A stretch of DNA of 64,000 nt, from the NCBI GenBank assembly GCA_005281725.1, contig SSBO01000012.1:13013870-13077869 (forward strand), in the 5' to 3' direction. The notes beneath the pieces are model-generated. The model saw nothing but the letters and a program-made list of their open reading frames with translations, did not search any database and was not told the origin of the DNA. Shown piece by piece: positions 24,366 through 38,676 of the stretch. Position 1 is the stretch's first letter; every line of letters starts with the position of its first letter. The DNA is from Wuchereria bancrofti (Eukaryota > Nematoda > Chromadorea > Rhabditida > Onchocercidae). The translations under genes were made by a program, and so were the position numbers.

Positions 24366-25267
24366 ATGAGCTCCATTTCATATATAATTATCGTATTACT
24401 TCAATACTTAGTTAAGTAAAGAATACCATTCATTCCAAAGTATAGTTATCACTTCTTCAATTGGAGAATTTCAGTTCACTCTAAATTGTAATCTGTGAAC
24501 ATACTTTGATTGAAATCTGACTAATTTATTAACATGCAGTTAACTTCAAAATACAACTTAAGGCTTATGCTTTCTCCTGTAATGTGCAACATTATGAGAA
24601 TTTGAATTATATACGTTGAAAGTAACAGAATTCCATGTTTTCTAATATAACAGTGTCAGATGATAATTTAAATATTAATTTTACTAAATAATATGCTATT
24701 ATCTGTATCATTTACTATTTAAATAGCACTGCCTATTTTCAAAAAAGTGATTTACTCTTAACTTTAATTATAAATCATTGTGCTTGTGCTCAATTTATTA
24801 AAATTTAAATCATCAGTTTATGTTAATTTTACATTTGGATAATTTATTGATTGCAGAAATAGTATGAAAGAACTTTTAGCTTGATGATTGAATATTCAAA
24901 TTATTTGGTTTAAATAAATTCATTTGTCCGGCATCTATGCATAGGAACATTTGCAATAGACATTTTAATAGTAAAGATTTTCACATATGAAATATTCAAT
25001 TACTTATTATTATTACAGCTATGACAGTTCAAACTAGGAAAGACTAGAAATTTTACGAGTCTAAAATGATTAGATTGCATTTTAATTAAGAAGAATTCTT
25101 AACTTCATGTATAATCGTATATTATAACTATGACATTTTTAGTTATTTAATAATTTAAAAATTGTGAGAAATCTCCAACTAACATAATTAGATCGAAATT
25201 AAACGAAAATTCATTTTTGCAATGTCAATGTACATACCATTAAGATATATTATTTATAATTATATTT

Positions 25268-25289
25268 ATTACTGTTATTATTATTATTA

Positions 25290-25360
<71 letters not shown>
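25268..25360. repeat. (TTA)n microsatellite
   Basis: A near-perfect TTA/ATT trinucleotide tract of about 90 bases, likely length-polymorphic. Confidence 0.95.
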
Positions 25361-25364
<4 letters not shown>

Positions 25365-26098
25365 ATGACCAATAATTAATTTAGGCATTTTATTTCATTG
25401 ATTAATTATTTTTAATTTCTATGGATAGAAATGAATACTAGAGTCATTTCGTTTGTTTGTTTTTAGCAAAAATATAAATATAGTCTTTATTCATATTATG
25501 ATATTGTTATACACAAAACTGTTGTATCAATTGACAAATGACAGCAAAATAATGCATTGATTGAGATCATTCTAAACGAAAATGTAACAATTAACAGAGG
25601 AAGAGAAATAAGTTTGATTAATGATAGTTTTGCGGATTAATTAACATTTAAATGTATAATTATGCGAATTATTACTTTAATTAATTGAAAATAAACATTA
25701 CTTAGTTCACTTTTAGTGTTTTTAAAAGCATTTTATGCAAATTTTTCTATGGAAATACATATGCATACATTAATAATGCTTATTTATTTGAAAACTCTTG
25801 CATATTTACAAATGCAATTAATTCGAATACATAGTATATGTCATCGTAAGTTTTAAAATGCTTAATTACCATATTCTTACTTGTAATTTTTAATTAGAAA
25901 GCATTCCTTCTACTTCTCAATTATATCATTTTCAATAGTATAAGTTCCAAACTTTCTTCAGACTCTCACTTTTCAGCAAACTTTCTTAATGAATCCTAAT
26001 TAACAACATCTATTTCATTGATTATAATTATTAGTGTATCTGAATTGTTATCATTATCGCTATTTAACAGCCAGAAATTAATTATTAAATTGTAATTA

Positions 26099-29000
26099 TC
26101 AAACTTGAACTGCTTTCTCATAATTATCGTTTTTCTTACTTCCTTCTGGAATTTCTTCATCGATAGCTTCTCGATATTTCGTTTCATCCTTTATTCCTTC
26201 ATCTTTCGTTTGCCGTTTTCCTATTGTTATTGTCTTTTTAAATTCTTGTTTTGCTTTTAGCTTATTACAGCATAATGTTATGAGATCAATGAATAATACC
26301 GCACATTCAATTATTGTGATTACACTAAAACCTGAAATTATATCATACATCAATTTACTATCATCCTTTTTATTATTAATAGCTCATTTAATTTTGAGCA
26401 AATTTGGGCAATTATATTTAAATTTTTTCTTTTTTTTCGGACAAGTTATATTTAACTATATAATAGTTCGACGCTTTCCTTAAAAAGTTTGGTAATTAAA
26501 TATGTTTACTTTCAGTCTTGCAGAAAAAAAATGTCTGCTATTAGCCAAGTAAAGAAGTAAAAACTATTTGTGAAGTGTCAGTTTATTATGTAGTCTACTT
26601 CTAGTTTAGCATAGATATGTTAGTCCAATAATTATGAGGTCAATTATCAATTATTAGCCTAGCAAAAGTTATTTCAACAAATTCAATCGCTAATGTGACA
26701 GAAGAAAGTGTCCCTTTATCATTATTTATTCATTAATTCATATTATTGTTGCTCAAATCAATTTTTGAAATTTAACATTTTTATTGCACAATAAAAAAGA
26801 GTTTAGTATTTTTAAATGATATAATTTCATATGATTTATTGGTTTTTTTAATTCAAAACCTCTTTTTTTCTTTGTGAAATTAAATTTTTAGCTCTCAGAA
26901 TTAATGCTAAATTTGCCAATTATATTAATATACAACAATAAAAATTTGATTTAAAATAAATGAGTTAAACATACCCATCCATAAACCAAGATGTCCGCCA
27001 ACATCAGCTAATAAATTGACAAGCTAAAAATTATGATTCAATTATTACTATCGGTCTTGCTTAATATACTAAGTTTAAAAGTTTGCATTAAATATAATCA
27101 ATTTCAATGCTTACAAATTTGTTAAGAAATTTTCTTTTTAAATCTTTTCATATATTTCTTAAATTAGCACTAGTTTTAAACAATTTGAAATAAATTATTG
27201 AATGGTATTAGAAAAATAGACAGTAACTTAATATAGTAACTAAAATGATTTACTTATATTTACTTCATTAACAATGTGCTTTAAAAAGTTAATTATTCAT
27301 TAAACTAACACCATATGCTTCAGATTCTTTTAACAATTCGTAATTAAGCTGCTCGTAGTAAACTTCAACCATTGCTGCATTCTCTCTATAAAATCTTCTG
27401 CATTCTTCATCACTCATCTTTGGATCACAATTTCCAAGCTTAAAATTATATTGGAAAAGAATATTAATTGAAAATGAAAGTAACAATCAAATATGAAAAT
27501 AATTATTAAAATACAGTAATGAAGTTGACAAGTCATGCAATATGTGAAAGAATTCAACAAAAAAAAAAAAACAAGATAAAATAAAAAGTTAAAATCTTAA
27601 ATTTATTAATAATCTATGAAACTTTTTTGTTTCTTTTTCACTTACTTTCAAACAACAAAAAAAAGGTAATAACGTAAAGATCAAATGAATATGAAAATGA
27701 CAGATATTAATTAATATTTTAATTATAAGCAATCATAATGAATTATTATTAATAAATAATAAATTATTAATCACTAATATAATTTAATTACTGCAAAACA
27801 TACCACAAACATGCATAAAGATTGCAAGCTTTAAAGAAATAAATAAATACATAAAGCTAAATTAAAATAAAATTCACCGATTGTCGCAGCTGAAACGTAA
27901 ATGATTGAACATATTTTTTTTAAAACTATTTTTTCAAACAATAGATTAATCTATAATAAATTAAATAATACCAAAATAAAAAAAGAATTAAATTAAAGCA
28001 AAAAAAGAACTTTTTTTTCGTTGTTCCTTTTTTTCAGTTTTGTCAACTCAAAATTTTCAATGTACGAAATGTAATTATGAATTTGTCTTCTTTTTCCTCA
28101 ACATTAGCGATAGGTGTAAAAATTTTTTAAATGTAAATTTAACTTATAAATTATAAAGAAAATATAATATGGCCAATATAAAGCTGGCCTAATTGATGTA
28201 GCAAAGAAATGTATTGAATAGAAAAATTCATTTTATTGTTTGTTTGTTAAATATAATAAATTATAGAATTGCTTTTTTGATGAATTTAATGGAATGAATG
28301 TTTAGGCTTAAATTACATTTCGGAACTTCTTAGAACATAGCTAGTTTCCGACTATTTAGTGCAATAATTCGTAAAGTGCACGAAAGCAAATTTAACTTAA
28401 TTTTTTTGTAATTCAAGCAAATAATTAGACAGTCTCCATTATTAATGTGTTAGTAATTATCAAGGATAATTACTAAAATAAATTTAATTTCTGCAGAATT
28501 GAATTTAATACTGAAATATACACAAAAGATTTGCACTAAATAAAACAGGTAATTAGTTATTATTTCATAAGCGTAAACAAATTCGTTAATAGTAGAATTG
28601 TGTATATACTATAATAATTTGATTATAATTAAATTGTGTTTATAAGGTTTTGCATGCTATTTAACTTTTTTGATTTTTTTTAGTGCAATAAACTCATTTG
28701 TTTTAAGCGCAATTGGTTTTAAGTTAAGACTTTTGAGCAAAAGTTTCTGTTTCGTTTTGTTTTTTTATTGTTTTTCTAAGTTTTCTTTTTTTGTTTTTTT
28801 CCTTTTGCTTATTTCTTATGTTGTAAAAATAAATTAAAATTTTTTTAACGGCGATGACTTTTTCCTTATAATTTCTATAAGTGTTACTTTCCTTTTTGTA
28901 ATTTTAGGTTTTTTATAGAATTTTTATTTGTTTGTTTGTTTTTGTTGTATTTTTATTATTTTGTTTACGTATTATTTTGTATATTGTTTTGTTGTTTCTA

Positions 29001-32000
29001 ATTCTTGGAAACTTTTTAAAATATCTTTAAAAAAATTTTTTTTCTCACCGACATTTTTACAAAGTCTTAGTGAAAAATGAAATTTACAAACATCGCTAGC
29101 ACCCGATGGCCATTTAGAAGCGGAAAAAGTGACGCTGTATATTTCATGTTCGCATGATTGCTTACATTGACAATCCGTCAAACTATCCCTAATGTGATGA
29201 AAATCACCGATTTCCGCAATTGTCCGTTCCAAACAACCTCCTATAAAATTAGATTAAAATTTACTTTAAAATACATTTAATCTAAGGTATCTATTAAAGT
29301 GGAAAATTAAAAAAAAGAAAGATTAATTGTAAATATCATTTTGTCTCTAATTTTTTTTTCTTTAAAAGAAAGGTAATTTAATTATTGCACGAATTGACTT
29401 ACTTGTTGTAGCATTAAAAGCGGAACAATGTATTTTTCCTTTCGGAACCGGAAAACGTGGATCACCACAACCACATTTATTAAGCAATGTGTTTTGAAAG
29501 CAACTTCGATGACATCCCTGCCATTTATATTATGATAATTAATAAAAGATAATTTATAAAAAAACAAGAAGAAAAATTGATAAAAAGTAAACGATGATAA
29601 CAATAGTATAAAAAAATATTTTATTGATTGATTTTAAACTTTTTAAAATATTTTGATGCTTAATAAAAGATTAAATATTTACAGTAACAAAATGGATAGT
29701 GTTAAGATATAACTAACTTCTGGATTGTAATCATAACCACCATAAATGTAAACATTTGAATTCATTTTTTTTTCTCGTTGACAGTCACCATATGGTGCAG
29801 ATAATCTTTGGACAACGTGCTAGAAAAATTAATATTTTATTGTAAAAAAAAAAAAAAAACCTTCAAAATTTGATCAATCTAATGAAAAAAGAATAAATAG
29901 AAAGAAAGTATTAAAAAAACTGAAAATTTACCTTTTTCAAGCCAAATGATGAAGCAAAACCAACAGGTGCACTATAACCAAACGTATCCGGAAACGGAAA
30001 ATCGGTTGGACTGTGTATTGCTAATCGTACTCCTGAAGCTTCGGATGTTGCCATATAATCTGATGTATTCACAAATAATAGTAATCGAATTCCTAGAAGT
30101 AAAGTAAAATGATTTATTGTCCAAAATTGTTCACACTAATTGCATTTTTGCAATTAATTTTATTTTTATTAAAATTAATTTTATTTAAATTAAATTAGCA
30201 ATAATTTCATATGGCAATGTAAGTTTGTCTTAATATTGATTATATTAAGACATGTAATTCTTTCTTAATTAGTCTATTGTCTTTTAATTTTTTAGATTAA
30301 GCTGTCTTAATTTCGTTTTAATCAGGTAATCCGTCTTCATTGGGTAATTTTACAATTAATCAAATTGTATTACTAACCATACATTGGACCAGCTTTACTG
30401 CTTGAATGATTATTATTTACATCCCAATTGAATGTATAGCAATTCCCGAATGCCGGATCAACATGAAGTTTAAAATCAGTGTCTGCAATATTATTCTTGC
30501 TAATCCGGCTTTCGAAATTTTTATGTTCATGTTTGTCCGGTTTTCCTGGTTTACTTTCATAACAAATAAATATGCTTATTTGTACTAATTTCGAAGCACA
30601 TTATCATCAATGTTATTATTTCTATTTGATATTTTTATTTTAAAAACAGAGGAAAAGAAAAAAAGAAAAGTAATATTAGCATTTGCTAATATTAACATTG
30701 TAAGAAAATTTTGCTTTATTAAAAATAAATTTAAAAAATTTGTGAGAAATACAATTTATTAAGAAAATAATACCAATATTGCATTCTTTTCCATCAAATG
30801 AACACATTTCAATAAATTCACGTTTTGATTGTGACAGTGCAATTCGTTGTACTTCTGATAATGCACTCATCGTAAAAATTAAATTTTCCTTAGCACGTGT
30901 CAACATAGCTACACCATCTGTCATGCCCTTTAATTAAGAAATTTGGTACATACTATTATGTCAACCATAGAAATTGCACATCTAATTATGTCATTAATAT
31001 TTCTCACCAAAAAGATTTTATTTAAATTTTCAGCGAATAAATACTCAAATAAATTAAGTGGCAATATTTCAATTCTCAATTTTAATTACAACAAATTTAT
31101 TTGCCTAATTCTTACACTTGTCATATCGTTACAAATTATTTGTCATATTGTTACAGTTCAGACAATCTTAGATTAAGAGGTAATTCAGTCAATCTTTAGT
31201 TTATAGGCAATCCGGATAATAATCTTTAACTTAGAGGACAATCCGAATGATCTTTAATGATTTATATCAATGAATGAAAAACTGAAACAATCATATACCG
31301 TAAAACCCATTGCTTTAACAGTTTCTGGTTCAGTAACACGTGCTGATTGTTTTGGCGCTATTGTCGTTGTCGCTGTTGTTGTTGTTGTTGTCTCTTTAGT
31401 TGTTGCTGTTGTTGTTGTTGACTGATACAATTTCGCAGCCCACAACTGTTTCACCTCACTCAACGTTCGAAGACAGTGCGGTTTCTTGAGCAGAATCAAG
31501 TTGGGCTAATATATAACTAACAAATTTACATAACATTCATTTTAACGTGTTATTAGCATATTTCATTAGATAAACAATAAATTCGCTTGAAAAAAACACA
31601 AATCAAAAAAAAAAAAATTTTTTTTATAAACATAATTTCCATAAAAGAAGAAATCATTTCACTTTTTCAATTTTTAATCTTTAATCATTAATTTTATTAA
31701 AAATTTAATTAACTAATATATTCTATTTGTATTGCAAATTAACTTGTTTAAAATTTACTTTGTTTTGTTTAATAAGAAGCGGTAGTTTGGCTAATTTCCC
31801 AGTTAAAGGGTTAGATTTTTGTTATGCTTAATATTTGTAAGTATTGAAATGAATTAGTATAAATTTCATTTTTGAATCTAAAAATTTTGAACGTCTTTCT
31901 TCGCTATTAATCGTAACTGAAATATTAATAGGAAACTGTATGCGGTATTTAACCAAATATAACTTTTTCTTAAAAAATTAGTATGATAATTCATACTATT

Positions 32001-35000
32001 GTCTTTATTATCTAAAGTAGAACTTGGAATTTTCAATTTAATTTCTTAATTCAATATTTTAATGGAAGTAGTTTTATGATTTTGTAAAAGATATTTTATG
32101 AATGTTTGCTTCTAATTTCTTCCATTCTCTCTCATTTCAAGCAGAAATGATTTTAATCCAAGAAAAGATTAAATGATTGACTTTAAAAGCTTTCCAAACG
32201 CATACTTAAATGGATAAGTGCATGCCCGTGGAAAGCTTTTAAATGAATGAATGAATGAATGAATGAACGAATGGAATACGAAAGTTTTTGGTTAGAAAAT
32301 TTGGTGCAAAAATACTACACTTTTATTTCGGTTTTGATACATTTTCTTACATAAAATCAATAATTCTACTTTTAGCTATCTGAGAGATGCTTAATTGAGT
32401 TATTATTTTAATAATCCAAAAATTTGAAATATTACTAAGCTTAGCAATCACACAAATGACCTTTTCATGTACTTTTCTTTTTCTTTTCAATTTTTTGAAA
32501 AGTTAAAACAAAAATTTTTCCTCTTTTTTAGCTAGCTTATTTTCTCTGTTTTTATACTACAAAATATTATAACTCTTCTATAATTTTACAAAATAACTGC
32601 TACACAAGAATTAATTAAAATCTTAGGAAATGTCCAGTATATCATATATTCAGAGAATATATAATAAACTAATGCAGTAAATAAATTCTCCAATTATTTG
32701 AAATGATATGAGTGTGCAGTAATTTATCAGCGGCAATTAAATTATCAAAATATCAGTAATTAAAATATCAGTAAGAAAATATCAGTAGTTAAATTACCAA
32801 AATATTTGAAATGTATTTTAATTAATGATAAATCTTTTTCATCTATTCCACAAATAACTTTCAATTACTTTCTTGTCCCGACAAATTGAAGTCTTACTTT
32901 TATCCGCATTATCACTAATTGGCTCCTTGCATTCATCTCAAACAGTATACTGATAATGTATACCTTTGAGAAGATAACAGTTACAAAACAAAAGAAATAG
33001 ATTTTTATGATTTGAAAAGGTTGTTCATCAGAAATTTTAAAATGATAACTGATAAGGAAAGGGAGAAATGGAGAGAGGAGGAGGAAGTTATAAGAAAATT
33101 GGGATAAGTGTTAAATGTTGGCAGTTTCAAAGGAAAGTTTTCAATAGAAAATAAAAACTGGCAGTGGCAAAAAAAAATGCCTTAAAATACAAATAAGTAA
33201 GTCATTGTACGGATTCCTTTCTTTTTTCCTTTTCCTTATCATTCCGGAATTTCTTCCCAGAAATTAAGTAATAGCTATGGATAAACAACATTTAATTTGA
33301 AATATAACCGATCTTACTATATCTGTACATAAATGATTATTTGCTAATATTTAAGGGAAAATTCATAATAAAATATTTTCAGAATATATTTCTAAAGTTT
33401 TTTACCACCCTCGCATTAATTTCAAAATTTGGTGCTATGAATTATATTTTTTAGCCTACAGTACTTATCATTCGATTATAAATAGCATATCTTATTTCAG
33501 TGAAATGTTAAGAAAGCATCAAATTATGCTAGATTTTAACTTCATTAAATTAAAATGATATGTATAGTTGGAATATTTAATTTAAATTCGAAAAATTGTA
33601 TAGTTGTAAAAAAACGAACAAAACAACAAGTAATATTAAAAATTTAAAGCTTACAGAATCAATGGTACGATTCCGACATAAACAAGGCCAATTAGAACTT
33701 TGAAATAGATTATTTTGTTTTGGCTCGCAAAAACCATCCTCAAAACATATAATGCAATCTTCTTGATACCATATTCTAAAACAATACTATAATTACTATA
33801 ATTTGATATTTTTTAAATTAATAAAAAATACAAAAAAAATTAATGAATTAAATTTAAGGAAAATGTTGTTTAAATAGATTAATTGATAATTAAATTAAAG
33901 TTAAAAAATAGCTTATTTTATTAATACCATGCTTTCTTTACTATTTTAATTCAGATATGCAGAAATGCTAATTATAAATAACTTGACAAATTTTAATTGT
34001 AATTAATTGATTAATCAACAATAATTAATGCAAAAACAAAAAACAAACGATATATTAAAACACGGCCAAGCAATGTTCATTTCATTATCATACGTACAGA
34101 TGCATTTACTGTCATCAGATGGTGGCATTGATTCAAATCGGATACATTCCATATCTGATTTACCGATACATTTACAATGTGCTTCAATTGCTTCATATCG
34201 CATTGTCTCTGCCTCAATATTTAACATAAATGATTAAATTTTGAATTAAATTCGTTGTCTGTTTGAAAACATTATAGCTTAACTAATAATTAATAAAAAA
34301 TTATTAATTAAACTATAAAATCATAAAAATTGAAAATATTTCTACATAAATTAAATGTAATATTTAATCCGATCTTACTATAACATTTTTTATCATATAG
34401 TAATAATGATATTAAATTATAAACTTTTCTAAAAAACTTTTTTAAGCTCATTAAACTATAAATTAAAAAAAACCCCATCAATTAAAATTTTAAGTCATAA
34501 TGAATTTATTTGAAGCTAAAAAAAGAAATTAAATTTTTACATTCTAATCAAATATAACAAACGTATTTATAAGAAATCTCGGAATTATATTAATTAATTA
34601 AATATAAATAACAATAAAGCAATTAATAAATGAAGTCTTTCATATAATAACTTATAAATTATAAATTAAAAAAAAAGGACAAAGAAACAATAATATTTAA
34701 ATAGCTTACCATCCGTTTACTCTTTAGTACTGTTCCAGTTGCATCATTTACATTTATAATTGTTTTAATATCATTAATTAACGTATCATTCATATATGTC
34801 AATGCATTAGCAAAATCATTATTGCTTGTTGTAGCAGCAGTTTTTGTTGTTGTTCTTATATTATTAGTTGTTGTTATAGTATTATTATTACTATTTGTAG
34901 TGTTGATAATGAGACTAGTTGATGAAAATATTTCATCATTAATTTCATGAATTTTATTAGATTTATTAGTTGTAATAATATGATTATTTTCAACATTTCT

Positions 35001-38000
35001 CTCTCGTCGTTGTCCTTTTACATTTTCCAAATAATTAATGTTTAAATCATTGATCATTTTGCTATCAAATAAATGCGATAAATGCTCTTTTTGATAATTA
35101 GATTGTTTACGAATAATACCAATTGGTAATTGTTGTTTTGTGCGAACTTTACGAAATGACTTCGCATTTTCATAAACATCCATCTGCAATTGATGTAATA
35201 TTTTGTACAGCTAATAAGAAAAATTTTTTTCTTCAGATCAAAGATTAACTTCATGGATCAATTAAGTTCTGTTTTCCTATTTGCAAAGAATGTTGCTCCC
35301 TTTTTTTTCGAGTAATTAATTGATTGAAATATTGAATTTGTTCCTAAAATTTTCATCAAAAAATAACTTATTTCTTAAAAAAAAAAAACATTGCTGATAT
35401 TAAATTGAAATTTAAAACAAAAGTTGCATGCAATTTAGCACTGAAAATTTTTATTTTCATTTTAAATAGGCAACAATTATTGTAATCGAAACATTCAATA
35501 AATATACAAATGAAATCTTTGGGTGTAATAAAGTTGTTAACGCAAAAAGATCATTTAATGTTTGAAAAAAAAAATAGAGATAGAAATATAAATATAATAG
35601 AAATGAAATATTATGGATTTTTTTCACCTAGAAAAAGGTCATTTATTTCATTATACTTTCAATAAAAAGTAAAAACTTTTGCGATAAATTAAATGAGACA
35701 AATTTTGCTTGAAAAAATTGAAAAGAAAGAAATCAAGCTCAATGTATCAAGTTTAATGTAGAAATGTTTGAAATATAAAAGACCGCATACAATTAATTAG
35801 TTTTTGTTTAATAAAGGATTTATATTTCTATATTTTGAATTTCTATTCTGTTTTCTTTTTTTTTCTTCAATAAAATATTTTATAAAAAAAAAATATGAAT
35901 ACTTTAATAAATTTTTTTTAATAGCTTAATTATGAGTAAACGCATAAAATTAGTTAATCTACATAACTAATAAAAAACATACCGTATCTTTAACAGATTG
36001 TACCGATCGAATTAAACTTTTCTTATATGGATTCAAATTGCAAAATGTTACAGCAGGAAATTGTATATAATCAAATTTAAGCTAAAGCAAGAAAATTTTA
36101 TTTTTTATTTTTGAGAAGATAAAATCAACAAATAAGAAATCTAAAGAAAAAATTAAATTAAATTAGAATTAAATGAAGATGAATGCTATAATATCATATA
36201 GTATCTAACTTACCTCAATACTGGTAATTTTTTCATAACGATTAAATTTCATTACTAATTGATATGCTTGCACAATAAGTATAATAAAGCATAAGATAAT
36301 TCCAAATAACCATAATCGCGCAGTATGTGCATTTCTAGCAATAAATATTCGTCGTACACCATGCGCTGTTGTATTTTCCGAGAAATTACGAATTTTTCTT
36401 ATTACAATATGATTATTTTCATCAATTTTACGTTCTGATTGATAATGATATGGAATTGTATGATTATCATAGTATGACTGATAACATAATTCATTTAGTG
36501 GTCTGTTATATTTAAATGATAATTTTGATGGTTGAATATATTTCATATAACTACTTGTATAACCATCATTTCCTGATTCCGATGATTCCATGTATTCGCT
36601 GCAAATTAAATTAATTAATAATTTTTAATTATTTTGTATAAAAATTAAATTGTTGATAAGATTTAAAATAAACAAAAAAACAAAATTTCAATTAATTCCA
36701 CTCTTTTTTGGTTTAAATGAGTGAATAGAAAATGTTATGCTATGTTATAAAATGCATGGTTGTAAGGATGGAAGGAAAAAAAAATGTAAAACTAAAATAA
36801 ATTTCACTTCATTCTCAAAAAAAAGAAAAAAAAAGAAACAGCCTTCTGTGACAAGTGTGATGCATTCAAATGATAGGCTATTATGACGGATTGAAACATG
36901 AAATGAGACTTAATCCTTAAATTCTATTTATGAAAGAGAATAAATCGATATCATTGATAGTAAAAGTAGTAAAGAAAAAATTAACTTTGGTCGAAAAAAA
37001 GAAATTCTGGGGACAAAAAAGAGCAGAGAGAAAAGTGAATGATATTTTCATCACAATTTTTTGTAATTAATTAAATGAATTTAGAAATTTTGTAAATTAA
37101 AGAAATGGGAAAATTTTTCGCAACAATTTGATCCTTTTCATTTTTAAAAAAAAGTGATAACAATTTTTTTTTGTAAATAAAATTATTTGGTGCAAATAAG
37201 GGCAAAAATTAATACTTAATATCACTTCGTTTATACAGTAACATTAAATAATATTACAACTAATTACAACAAATAGATAAATACAATAAATAACTACAAT
37301 AAAAAAATAAAATTAGGTATAATATATTATTTGTAATTTGTTTGCCAGCAATTTTACCAAAAATAATACATTATACTAATAATAAATAATATTATACCTA
37401 ATTTAATTGTATTAAATTTTATACAAATTAAACCGTGTTCTTACACTAATTTGAAATGTTTATCAAAAAAGTAACTTTCAAACAATACGCATAATTTATC
37501 AAAAGTATGATTAAATAAAACAAAACTAAAAAAAGAGCTAAACAAAACAAATATAATTTTTATTAAAAAGTGCAATTTTTTAGTCACTTATAATTTATTT
37601 TTTTAGCGTAAATTTTTTGAAAGTTAGATCTGAAATTAAGGAAAGAAATGAAAATTTTTATCAAATAAATTGAAATTTTGGCACAATTATCAGTCGCAAC
37701 AATAAATAGACTAAAATAAAAAAATTCGTTATCAAATTTTTTAAATGGCATAATAAGTATTTCTATAATTATTAATAGAACTGAAAAGGAAAGGTAAAAT
37801 ACTTACACTAATTTGCTTCGGGACATACGGAAAATATATTATCTTATATCATTTACCAAATCAATAAGTGTAATATCATATCATTTATCAAATCAGTAAT
37901 TATATTCTTATATCATTTGCCAAATTAGTAAACATTTAGATTAAAAAAAAGTGTCTACAGTAAGCAATCTTGAAAATATTTTTAATATGTCAATATCAAT

Positions 38001-38676
38001 GGTATTATCACCTGTGATATCATCCAAAATTTCAATAGGATAAATAAATCTTTTTATATCAAATTTTTCTTAATTCCAAAAATTACAATTTATTGATAGT
38101 GCTAACTTCAGCTGTTTCATAGTATTTTCATCAGCTATTTCATATAATCAAACAATAACACTTTATGGTATTTACTGCATTAAAGAAAAAAAAATTAAAC
38201 ATTGAGAAGAAAAGAAAAGATAATTACAATTTTTGTTAAATTGAACAAATAATAAAAGGCTGCATCAATGTTTTCATTAATTTTGGTAAAAAATTTTTGT
38301 ACAGAATATTGCAACAGATGGTTAAAAGATGTGATAAAATTAACAATCAAGCAAACAAAAAATAGAAAATTGAAATATTTACTAACCATTGTTGATATGC
38401 AAGATTATCATTATTATTTGGTTGGTAATCATTGTTATTATCATTATCATCATCAGATGGATCTGTTGTTGGATAAATTTGTGATGAAGATCGCGAATGA
38501 GATTGAGGTTGAGTGGTAGATCTTGAAGATGTTGTCATGAAGACACTATTAGATAGTTGCTGTTGTAATCGTGATAAGTTGTGACGACGATGACGATAAT
38601 GATGATATTGTTGTTGCTGACGATGATGAGAATGATGGTGATTCTTTTTTGGATGAGATAAATTTGTTGTTGACAT
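26099..38676 (-). CDS. Degenerin, DEG/ENaC amiloride-sensitive channel subunit
   Basis: Sixteen exons joined by hand give one frame of 978 codons: 38676-38387, 36598-36214, 36081-35983, 35183-34710, 34212-34049, 33775-33655, 31505-31299, 30927-30774, 30482-30378, 30092-29932, 29819-29718, 29517-29403, 29240-29092, 27438-27310, 27023-26975 and 26331-26099. Exon 1 is His/Gln/Ser-rich. Before the first helix sits TTAHGVRRI, with the His-Gly gating motif at 176-177. TM1 is about 192-212. The ectodomain has [17 protein letters not shown], an Asn/Thr-rich block in exon 4, two Cys-rich blocks (exons 5-6), a poly-Thr stretch (exon 7), [44 protein letters not shown] and [14 protein letters not shown]. 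Ala883 in ESEAYG corresponds to the degenerin site. The pore segment reads [11 protein letters not shown] (GFS = GxS filter), then TM2 to about 923 and a charged tail. Such channels pass Na+ in neurons and muscle, often in mechanosensation. It belongs to the MEC-4/DEG-1/UNC-8/DEL-1 clade; which orthologue is unresolved. It is longer than the usual 700-800 residues. The exon 5 acceptor (ATTGAG) and exon 13/14 junction are the weakest. Confidence 0.92.
32240..32272. repeat. (AATG)n microsatellite
   Basis: Five to six AATG/GAAT units inside a degenerin intron. Confidence 0.85.

Larger units (their letters stand above)
22401..26098. other. Intergenic region upstream of gene A
   Basis: No coding exon supported. 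It probably holds the 5' UTR and promoter of the minus-strand four-pass gene A and the 3' UTR of the degenerin. Notable contents: a duplicated segment with two DR1-type sites (24186-24365) and a long TTA/ATT trinucleotide tract (25268-25360). Frames at 23177-23386, 23599-23832 and 24135-24356 are not supported as genes. Confidence 0.65.

Noticed and set aside
34028..34237. Plus-strand frame opposite degenerin exon 5
   Set aside because: It is the antisense shadow of a real minus-strand exon with conserved cysteines.
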